Shown here one piece after another: positions 1 through 4,533 of a stretch of 5,139 nucleotides of DNA; within the stretch, counting starts at the first letter, position 1, and each line of letters opens with the position of its first letter. The notes below the pieces were generated by a model. It saw nothing but the letters and a program-made list of their open reading frames with translations, was not told the DNA's origin and made no database searches. The DNA is from Verrucomicrobiota bacterium (GTDB lineage: Bacteria > Verrucomicrobiota > Verrucomicrobiia > Opitutales > Opitutaceae). The stretch is taken from the NCBI GenBank assembly GCA_023391285.1, contig JAEWBF010000062.1, positions 1-5,139 of the forward strand, written 5' to 3'. A program made the position numbers and the translations under genes.

Positions 1-152
1 AGCTGGATGCGCGTGTAGATTTCCGTGGGGTCGCCGTGGAGTTGGAGGGGAGCGTGCCAGGCGTCGGACGTCCAACGGTCGGTGGCGGCGCACCAGGCGA
101 GAAGCGTGACGAAGGAAAGGCTGAGCAGCGGAGCGAGCCGGCGGAGACGCAT
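1..152 (-). CDS. N-terminal fragment of an unidentified membrane-anchored or exported protein (3' end outside window)
   Basis: Reading the minus strand from the ATG at 152-150 gives an open frame of 50 codons to the left window edge with no stop. The product begins MRLRRLAPLLSLSF: a basic start (R2, R4, R5) followed by a hydrophobic stretch at about residues 6-22, which fits a signal peptide or a first membrane-spanning helix. After it comes a polar segment ending in GDPTEIYTRIQ (residues 40-50). A short hydrophobic N-terminus followed by a 'P-L-x-x-x-GD-x-x-x-Y' segment resembles the start of large multi-spanning membrane glycosyltransferases (GT-C type) often seen in polysaccharide loci, but 50 residues cannot prove it. 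The gene is divergent from the aminotransferase/glycosyltransferase pair. No clear Shine-Dalgarno sequence precedes the ATG. Codons end mostly in C, as in the other minus-strand genes, which supports real coding. The function is unknown. Confidence 0.6.
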   Translation of the reverse strand, partial: MRLRRLAPLLSLSFVTLLAWCAATDRWTSDAWHAPLQLHGDPTEIYTRIQ

Positions 153-224
153 CGAGTGAGGAATGCGTTTACGGGAGAGGGGCGGGGGAGGCTAGGATTT
201 TAGTTGGGGAGAGATGAAGGAGCG

Positions 225-254
225 AACCACGAATGGACACGAATTTACACGAAG
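225..254 (+). repeat. 30-bp CGAA-triplet repeat, CACGAA variant
   Basis: The segment starts AACCACGAATGG and contains CACGAA three times, with the CGAA cores beginning at 230, 240 and 250, an exact 10-bp period. Its architecture matches the two elements at 4425-4454 and 4500-4529, which start AACCGCGAAG and carry CGCGAA triplets. Similar AACCACGAA-type motifs are, as I recall, widely dispersed between genes in Verrucomicrobiota; this is unverified here. The ATG at 233 that would lengthen the aminotransferase lies inside this repeat, which argues against using it as the start. Confidence 0.7.
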
Positions 255-307
255 TGGTGAGACGGAGAGAGGGTGGTTTTGCGTTGTCGAGAGCTGGTGC
301 GGAGAGC

Positions 308-315
308 AGAGGTGA
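308..315 (+). promoter_or_regulatory. Shine-Dalgarno site that fixes the aminotransferase start
   Basis: AGAGGTGA lies 7 bases before the ATG at 323 and is a close match to the anti-Shine-Dalgarno complement GGAGGTGA. No comparable site precedes the upstream in-frame ATG at 233. Together with family alignment, this places translation start at 323. Confidence 0.75.
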
Positions 316-322
316 GAGGCGC

Positions 323-1447
323 ATGGCTGAAATCACATTGCTCACGGCGGATCCGAAGGCGGGTTTTTTGGCGCATGCGGAGGAGATTCGGGCGGCGATC
401 GAGCGCGTGCTGGCGAGCGGGCATTATATTCTGGGGCCGGAGGTGGACGCGTTTGAGCGCGAGTGGGCCGCGTATTTGGGTGGTGGTTACGCGGTGGGGG
501 TGGCGAATGGGACGGAGGCGATCGAGCTGGCGTTGCGTGCGGTGGGCGTGCGCCTGGGTGATGCGGTCGCGACGGTGGCGAATACGGTGAGTGCGACGGC
601 GGCGGCGATCGAGCAGATCGGGGCGCGGCTGGTGTTCGTGGAGATCGATCCGGCGACGATGACGATGTCGGCGGAGGCGTTGGAGGAAGTGTTAGGAAAG
701 GAAAGTGGAAGGGTGAAGGCGGTGGTGCCGGTGCATCTTTATGGGCATCCGGCGGACATGCCGCGGATCGGGGAGGTGGCGAAAAAGTTTGGAGCGAAGG
801 TGGTGGAGGATTGTGCGCAGGCGCATGGCGCGATGGTGGGCGGGAGGAAGGTGGGAACGTGGGGCGAGGCAGCGGCGTTTAGTTTTTATCCGACGAAAAA
901 TTTGGGAGCGTTAGGCGATGGCGGAGCGGTTTTTTTGAGGGATGCGGAGGTGGCGGAACGGGTGAGATTGTTGCGCCAGTATGGCTGGCGGGAGCGGTAT
1001 CGGAGCGAAGTGGCGGGGCGGAACAGCCGGCTGGATGAGCTGCAGGCGGCGGTGTTGCGGGTGAAGTTGAAGTATTTGGAAGAGGAGAACGCGAAGCGGC
1101 GGGAGTTGGCGGAGAGGTATCGGGAGAGGCTGGGGATCGCCTGCAAGCAGGCTCCTACATGGCGGATGCCGGAGGTCGGGGCGGGGGTGGAGCATGTGTG
1201 GCATCAGTTTGTGGTGCGGACGGAGCGGCGGGAGGAGTTGAAGGCGTTTTTGGCGGAGCGAGGCGTGGGATGCGCGGTGTTGTATCCGGTGCCGTTGCAC
1301 CGGCAGGCGGCGTATGCGCAGGCGGTGAGCTTGCCGGAGACGGAGCGGGCGTGTGCGGAGGTGTTGAGTTTGCCGGTGCATCCGGGGCTGACGGTGGCGG
1401 ACGTTGACAGGGTTTGTGGCGAAATCCTTCGTTGGATGGACGCATGA
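323..1447 (+). CDS. DegT/DnrJ/EryC1/StrS family sugar aminotransferase (FdtB/QdtB-like)
   Basis: A 374-residue PLP-dependent enzyme that should transfer an amino group, usually from glutamate, to a keto group of a nucleotide-linked sugar in the cytoplasm. Visible landmarks are GHYILGPEVDAFE (33-45), NGTEA (62-66, phosphate contact), EDCAQAHGA (162-170, with D163 for the pyridine nitrogen), SFYPTKNLGALGDGG (187-201, with K192 as the Schiff-base lysine), GRNSRLDELQAA (232-243), and YPVPLHRQAAY (321-331). The YPTKNLGALGDGG context resembles FdtB, QdtB and DesV/TylB, which act at C3 of dTDP-3-keto-6-deoxy sugars, more than WecE or ArnB (C4). The nearby rmlA and rmlB would supply the dTDP-sugar precursor, but no FdtA-type isomerase is visible, so the product is uncertain. 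Length is normal for the family. The start at 323 has a good ribosome binding site; the longer frame from 233 adds 30 unconserved residues. Residues 272-279 (IACKQAPT) are encoded by a REP-like element. The stop overlaps the next gene by ATGA. Confidence 0.94.
   Translation: MAEITLLTADPKAGFLAHAEEIRAAIERVLASGHYILGPEVDAFEREWAAYLGGGYAVGVANGTEAIELALRAVGVRLGDAVATVANTVSATAAAIEQIGARLVFVEIDPATMTMSAEALEEVLGKESGRVKAVVPVHLYGHPADMPRIGEVAKKFGAKVVEDCAQAHGAMVGGRKVGTWGEAAAFSFYPTKNLGALGDGGAVFLRDAEVAERVRLLRQYGWRERYRSEVAGRNSRLDELQAAVLRVKLKYLEEENAKRRELAERYRERLGIACKQAPTWRMPEVGAGVEHVWHQFVVRTERREELKAFLAERGVGCAVLYPVPLHRQAAYAQAVSLPETERACAEVLSLPVHPGLTVADVDRVCGEILRWMDA
1135..1159 (-). repeat. REP-like element inside the aminotransferase gene (copy 1 of 2)
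   Basis: This 25-bp sequence is identical to 3459-3483. Read on the minus strand it starts T-GTAG-GA and then forms a perfect hairpin GCCTGC-TT-GCAGGC (arms 1152-1147 and 1144-1139), ending GATC. A GTAG tetranucleotide followed by a short palindrome is the defining architecture of REP sequences mobilised by TnpA-REP (RAYT) transposases, and the sequence closely resembles the GTAGGAGC-type REPs of Pseudomonas and relatives (from memory). It lies entirely within coding sequence and encodes IACKQAPT in frame. Confidence 0.85.
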
Positions 1448-2385
1448 ACCCCGAGGCGCCGGCGCTGAGTTTTGTCATTCCGCTGTATTACAGCGAGGCG
1501 ACGATTGGGGCGTTGGTGCGGGATATCGCAGCGCTGCGGGTGGAAGGTGGACACGAAATCGTGCTGGTGAACGATGGGAGCCGCGATCGGACGGCGGCGG
1601 TGTGTCGCGAATTGGTGGATACGGCGGGCGTGCCGGTGATCTATGCGGAGCACGCGCGAAATTTCGGCGAGCACAACGCGGTGCTGACGGGGTGGCGGCT
1701 GGCGCGGGGAGCGCACATCGTGAATCTCGACGACGACGGGCAGAATCCGCCGGGCGAGGCGGTGCGGTTATGGCGGCACGCGAAGGAGACAGGCGCGGAC
1801 GTCGTGTTCGGGCATTACGAGGTGAAGCAGCACTCCGCCTGGCGGAATTTCGGGAGCTGGTTCACGAACCGGATGACGGATTGGGCGCTGGAGAAACCGG
1901 CGGGGTTTTATCTTTCGAGTTTTCGGTGTGTGACGGCGTTCGTGGCGAAGGAGGTGGCGAAGAACAGCGGGCCGACGCCGTATGTCGATGGGTTGATCTT
2001 GCAGGTGACGCAGCGGATCGCGTCGTTGCAGGTGCAGCACGAGGCGAGGACGGCAGGGAAAAGTGGATACACGCTGCGGCGGCTGGTGCGGCTATGGTTG
2101 AGCGCGTGGATCAATTTTTCGGTGCTGCCGCTGCGAGTCGCGACGGTGCTCGGGCTGGCGATGGCAGGCGCGGGTTTGTTGGGGCTTGGGGTCGTGGCGT
2201 ATTTGCGTGTGACGCATCAAGGACCGACATTTGGGTGGGGATCGCTGATGGCGGCGCTGCTGATTTTTTCGGGGACGCAGCTGGTGCTGCTCGGGTTGAT
2301 CGGGGAGTATATCGGGCGGATGTTTCTGGTGGTGAATCAGCGGCCGCAGTCGGTCCTCCGCGACGTGGTTCGCGGAGGGAGTTGA
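1444..2385 (+). CDS. Membrane-bound GT2 glycosyltransferase, ArnC/GtrB/DPM1 type (polyprenyl-phosphate sugar transferase)
   Basis: A 313-residue enzyme likely to transfer a sugar from a nucleotide donor to undecaprenyl phosphate on the cytoplasmic face of the inner membrane. The GT-A domain shows FVIPLYYSEATI (10-21), LVNDGSRDRT (41-50), and LDDDGQNPP (95-103), the DXD-type metal/donor site with its family-typical Q-x-P-P tail. HEARTAGKSGYT (199-210) and the following amphipathic segment (LRRLVRLWLSAWINF) are typical of ArnC/GtrB/DPM1-like enzymes. Two membrane helices follow, at about 228-253 and 264-290, then IGEYIGRMF (286-294) and NQRPQSV (298-304), a common C-terminal signature. Length is normal. 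The ATG at 1444 overlaps the aminotransferase stop (ATGA), so the two are probably translationally coupled; a TTG at 1414 would add ten unconserved residues. The coupling suggests the donor is the aminosugar made by the upstream enzyme, as in the ArnB/ArnC pairing, but this is inference. Confidence 0.94.
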   Translation: MNPEAPALSFVIPLYYSEATIGALVRDIAALRVEGGHEIVLVNDGSRDRTAAVCRELVDTAGVPVIYAEHARNFGEHNAVLTGWRLARGAHIVNLDDDGQNPPGEAVRLWRHAKETGADVVFGHYEVKQHSAWRNFGSWFTNRMTDWALEKPAGFYLSSFRCVTAFVAKEVAKNSGPTPYVDGLILQVTQRIASLQVQHEARTAGKSGYTLRRLVRLWLSAWINFSVLPLRVATVLGLAMAGAGLLGLGVVAYLRVTHQGPTFGWGSLMAALLIFSGTQLVLLGLIGEYIGRMFLVVNQRPQSVLRDVVRGGS

Positions 2386-2412
2386 AGCGGGAAGTTTAAG
2401 TTGAAGGGCGGA

Positions 2413-2437
2413 GTTGCGCGGCGAACGCGCGGCCTAC
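2413..2437 (-). repeat. GTAG-headed hairpin between convergent genes (possible second REP class or bidirectional terminator)
   Basis: Read on the minus strand, GTAG (2437-2434) is followed directly by GCCGCGCG, a five-base loop TTCGC, and CGCGCAAC. The core five GC pairs (GCGCG at 2416-2420 with CGCGC at 2426-2430) are extended by two G-T pairs and one G-C pair. The geometry is that of a REP element, although the sequence differs from the 25-bp pair at 1135 and 3459. The TAG of the head is the stop codon of the minus-strand glycosyltransferase. It sits 27 bp after the stop of the plus-strand glycosyltransferase, so it could end transcription from both sides, but there is no T-run on either side. 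Confidence 0.6.
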
Positions 2438-3366
2438 CCGAGCAATTTTTCCCAGCGGGCGAGTTCGTGGTCCATGTTGGCGCGCATGCCGGCGACGGCG
2501 ATTGCCGGGGGCGTGCGGCGGAGGCGGAGCGAATAGAAGAGAGCAGCGCGGGCGTCGGGGTGTGCGAACGCGGGGTGCGGCGAGGTCCACTCGCGGTCGA
2601 GGTAGTTCCAACACCAGCGGTGGTAGGCGAGGCGTTCGAGTTCGTTGCGCCAGCGGAGGGCGAGGCGGTGACTGTTGGCTTCGTTGCGAAGCTTGCGCCC
2701 CGGCGAGGCGCTGACGTGGTGACGGATCACGCTGCGGAGCGCGACGGCGTTGATGCGGCCGGCGGCGCGGGCGCGGAAGCAGAGATCGACGTCTTCGGCG
2801 CCGTTGAGGAAGGCTTCGTCGAAGCCGCCGAGGTCGTTCCAGAGCGAACGGGAGACGAGGGCGCAGGCGCCGGTGACGGCGGGGACGCGGCGGGAGCGGA
2901 GGAGGAAGCGGAGCCAGCGCGGAGGAAACCAGGTGCTGTGTTCGGGTTTGGCTTTGAGATTGATGACGATGCCGGAGTGATCGACGGCGCGGGTGGCGAC
3001 GGTGCGCTGGATGTTGCCGATCACACCGGCGCGCGGGCCGAGGCGGCGGTGGAGCGCGAGCATCGGCTCGAGCCAGCGGCGGGTGAGGATGAGGTCGCTG
3101 TTGAGGAGGACGAGAAGGTCGCCGCGAGCGAGAGCGGCGCCTCGGTTGTTGGCGGCGGCGTAGCCGAGGTTGTGTGGGTTGAGGATAACGCGGATCTCGG
3201 GGGAGTTGAGAGTGGCGAGCCAGGCGCGGGTGCCGTCGGTGGAGCCGTCGTCGACGAAGATGATTTCGTGCGCGAGGTTCCGGGGGAGCGTGGCGCGAAG
3301 GGAGGCGAGGCAGGCCTGCGTGAGCGCGAGGCAGTTGTAGAGGGGGATGATGAAGCTGACCTGCAT
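2434..3366 (-). CDS. Family 2 glycosyltransferase, rhamnosyltransferase-like
   Basis: A 310-residue GT-A-fold enzyme of the WcaA/WbbL-like group, expected to add one sugar to a growing polysaccharide in the cytoplasm. Motifs are MQVSFIIPLYN (1-11), VDDGSTDGT (38-46), NLGYAAANNRG (66-76), LLNSDL (87-92, the DXD-equivalent metal site), and TGACALVSR (165-173). GGFDEAFLNGAEDVDLCFR (180-198) carries the acceptor/catalytic ED-x-D region. There is no strong membrane helix; the C-terminal 90 residues are rich in Arg, His and Trp. The start at 3366 puts the first beta strand at residue 2, as usual; an ATG at 3384 and a GTG at 3408 are possible, and none has a Shine-Dalgarno sequence. It lies downstream of rmlA and rmlB on the same strand, so dTDP-L-rhamnose is a plausible donor, though this cannot be read from the sequence. 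Its TAG stop lies within the GTAG-hairpin element. Confidence 0.9.
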   Translation of the reverse strand: MQVSFIIPLYNCLALTQACLASLRATLPRNLAHEIIFVDDGSTDGTRAWLATLNSPEIRVILNPHNLGYAAANNRGAALARGDLLVLLNSDLILTRRWLEPMLALHRRLGPRAGVIGNIQRTVATRAVDHSGIVINLKAKPEHSTWFPPRWLRFLLRSRRVPAVTGACALVSRSLWNDLGGFDEAFLNGAEDVDLCFRARAAGRINAVALRSVIRHHVSASPGRKLRNEANSHRLALRWRNELERLAYHRWCWNYLDREWTSPHPAFAHPDARAALFYSLRLRRTPPAIAVAGMRANMDHELARWEKLLG

Positions 3367-3505
3367 GCCGCGGGCGGAAAGCATCGGGGGCGGGCGTGGG
3401 AGGCGCACGCCGAAAAGATGGCGAGGTCGAAAGGTGCGGGCTGGAGCGCGGCGCCGCTGATCGCCTGCAAGCAGGCTCCTACAAGGGGGAGACGGGCGAG
3501 CGGGC
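3367..3505. other. Intergenic region between rmlA and the glycosyltransferase, 139 bp
   Basis: The gap lies between same-strand genes and holds the 25-bp REP-like element 22 bp after the rmlA stop. The remaining sequence shows no convincing promoter, RNA gene or small ORF. If the minus-strand genes are one operon, the hairpin would be transcribed between rmlA and the glycosyltransferase, where it could affect read-through or stabilise the upstream message. Confidence 0.55.
3459..3483 (-). repeat. REP-like element after rmlA (copy 2 of 2)
   Basis: This is an exact 25-bp match to 1135-1159, in the same orientation: on the minus strand T-GTAG-GA, then hairpin arms GCCTGC (3476-3471) and GCAGGC (3468-3463), then GATC. 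The flanking bases differ from copy 1 on both sides, which defines the unit boundaries and excludes a larger duplication. An intergenic position just after a stop codon is the usual place for REPs. Confidence 0.87.
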
Positions 3506-4393
3506 TTATGGGTTCTCGTCGAGGAGGCGACGGAGGTAGGCGCCGTAGGAGGATTTGCCGAGCTTTTGGATGTTGGCTTCGAGGGCGGAGCGGTCGATCC
3601 AGCTCTGGCGGTAGGCGATTTCCTCGAGGCAGGCGATTTTGAGGCCTTGGCGGTTTTCGATGACGGAGACGAATTGGGCGGCGTCGAGGAGCGAGTCGTG
3701 CGTGCCGGTGTCGAGCCAGGCGGTGCCGCGGCCGAGGAGTTCGACGTGGAGTTTGCCGGCGTCGAGGTAGAGACGGTTGAGGTCGGTGATTTCGAGCTCG
3801 CCGCGTTTCGAGGGTTTGAGCGAACGCGCGAGGGCGACGACGTTTTGGTCGTAGAAATAGATGCCGGGGATCGCGAAATTGGATTTAGGTTCGGCGGGTT
3901 TCTCCTCGAGGGAGACGACGCGGCCGTCGGGGGCGAATTCTACGACGCCATAGCTTTTCGGGTCGGCGACGTGATAGCCGAAGATGGTGGCGCCGGTGGT
4001 GCGGGCGTGGGCGCGTTCGAGGGATTTGGTGAGGTCGTGCCCGTAGAAGAGGTTGTCGCCGAGGACGAGCGCGGAGGATTCGGCGCCGGTGAGGAAGCCG
4101 GTGTCGCCGGCGATGTGGAAGGCTTGGGCGAGGCCCTCGGGTTTCGGTTGGACGGCGTAGGAAAGCTCGAGGCCGATCTGGGAGCCGTCGCCGAGGAGGC
4201 GTTCGAAGAGGGGGAGGTCGATCGGAGTGGAGATGATCAGGATCTCGCGGATGCCGGCGAGCATGAGGGTCGACAGCGGATAATAGATCATCGGCTTGTC
4301 GTAGACCGGCATCAATTGTTTGGATACGGCGATGGTGAGCGGGTAGAGGCGGGTTCCGGAACCGCCGGCGAGGATGATGCCTTTTCTGGTCAT
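3506..4393 (-). CDS. rmlA: Glucose-1-phosphate thymidylyltransferase RmlA
   Basis: This 295-residue cytoplasmic enzyme makes dTDP-glucose from dTTP and glucose-1-phosphate, the first step to dTDP-rhamnose and other dTDP-deoxysugars. It shows the nucleotidyltransferase signature GIILAGGSGTRLYPLT (5-20) with K26 in VSKQLMPVYDKPM (23-35), QPKPEGLAQA (82-91), LGDNLFYGHD (111-120) with D113 as a metal ligand, EEKP (163-166), GIYFYD (177-182), GELEITDLN (198-206), and AWLDTGTHDSLLDA (225-238) with D228 as the second metal ligand. Length and motif order match the short RmlA/RfbA form, normally a tetramer inhibited by dTDP-rhamnose. The ATG at 4393 begins directly before the conserved first strand; upstream is a pyrimidine-rich tract with no Shine-Dalgarno sequence. 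It lies 140 bp downstream of rmlB on the same strand, a common pairing, although the gap is long for an operon and contains repeats. Confidence 0.98.
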   Translation of the reverse strand: MTRKGIILAGGSGTRLYPLTIAVSKQLMPVYDKPMIYYPLSTLMLAGIREILIISTPIDLPLFERLLGDGSQIGLELSYAVQPKPEGLAQAFHIAGDTGFLTGAESSALVLGDNLFYGHDLTKSLERAHARTTGATIFGYHVADPKSYGVVEFAPDGRVVSLEEKPAEPKSNFAIPGIYFYDQNVVALARSLKPSKRGELEITDLNRLYLDAGKLHVELLGRGTAWLDTGTHDSLLDAAQFVSVIENRQGLKIACLEEIAYRQSWIDRSALEANIQKLGKSSYGAYLRRLLDENP

Positions 4394-4424
4394 GGAAGTT
4401 GGAGGAAGGAGGAAAGGGGGAGAA

Positions 4425-4454
4425 AACCGCGAAGGGCGCGAAGGGACGCGAAGG
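4425..4454 (+). repeat. 30-bp CGAA-triplet repeat, CGCGAA variant, left arm
   Basis: Begins AACCGCGAAG and contains CGCGAAGG three times, at 4428, 4437 and 4447 (spacings 9 and 10 bp). It matches the reverse complement of 4500-4529 at 24 of 30 positions without gaps, and shares the layout of 225-254. Confidence 0.75.
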
Positions 4455-4499
4455 GGTGAGAGTGTCTTGGGAATCAGCGAGAGAGTGATGCTGGAGTGA

Positions 4500-4529
4500 T
4501 TTTCGCGGGTCTTCGCGCACTTCGCGGTT
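4500..4529 (-). repeat. 30-bp CGAA-triplet repeat, CGCGAA variant, right arm
   Basis: Read on the minus strand it begins AACCGCGAAGTG and contains CGCGAA three times with the same 9- and 10-bp spacing as 4425-4454. It starts 4 bp after the rmlB stop codon in the direction of transcription. With the left arm it forms an inverted repeat of 24/30 matching positions around a 45-bp spacer. Confidence 0.75.
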
Positions 4530-4533
4530 GAAG

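Larger units (their letters stand above)
153..322. other. Divergent intergenic region, 170 bp
   Basis: This gap separates two divergent genes, so it should hold promoters for both. It contains the 30-bp triplet repeat at 225-254 and the ribosome binding site at 308-315. On the minus strand a TAAAAT hexamer (202-197) could be a -10 box for the leftward gene, but no good -35 hexamer lies 16-18 bp upstream, so I do not call a promoter. I see no convincing promoter for the rightward pair and no RNA gene. Confidence 0.6.
4394..4533. other. Intergenic region between rmlB and rmlA, 140 bp, with inverted repeats
   Basis: The region consists largely of two oppositely oriented 30-bp triplet repeats (4425-4454 and 4500-4529) around a 45-bp centre, plus a purine-rich leader on the + strand (4394-4424). 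No promoter with good -10 and -35 boxes is evident for rmlA. In an rmlB-rmlA transcript the repeats could pair to form a long imperfect stem. Confidence 0.6.

Noticed and set aside
87..152. Lipoprotein signal in the left-edge gene (Cys at residue 21 after LLAW)
   Set aside because: Trp directly before Cys does not fit a lipobox, which needs a small residue there.
197..202. TAAAAT -10 promoter box for the left-edge gene
   Set aside because: The -10-like hexamer on the minus strand has no acceptable -35 partner at 16-18 bp, so a single AT-rich hexamer is insufficient.
233..322. N-terminal extension of the aminotransferase from the ATG at 233
   Set aside because: The ATG lies within the 30-bp triplet repeat, lacks a ribosome binding site, and the added 30 residues are Arg/Glu-rich and unlike the family N-terminus. 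The ATG at 323 has a good Shine-Dalgarno sequence.
1404..2399. Plus-strand open frame of 331 codons in another frame over the ArnC/GtrB-like gene
   Set aside because: It overlaps a gene with clear GT2 motifs and membrane helices; its product is Gly/Ala/Arg-rich without motifs.
3367..3408. GTG start at 3408 or ATG at 3384 for the minus-strand glycosyltransferase
   Set aside because: The additional residues are Pro/Arg-rich and precede the conserved first strand; neither start has a Shine-Dalgarno sequence. The ATG at 3366 fits the family start, though the choice is not certain.
2401..3642. Plus-strand open frame of 413 codons
   Set aside because: It lies opposite the minus-strand glycosyltransferase, which has complete family motifs, and runs into the 3' end of rmlA. 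Its Ala/Gly/Glu/Val-rich product is the expected antisense shadow of C-ending codons.
3566..4459. Plus-strand open frame of 297 codons
   Set aside because: It is antisense to rmlA; the product is a low-complexity Gly/Glu/Val/Asp-rich chain with no recognisable domain.
4425..4529. CRISPR array
   Set aside because: There are only two 30-bp elements, inverted relative to each other, each made of internal subrepeats, with a single 45-bp spacer and no cas genes.
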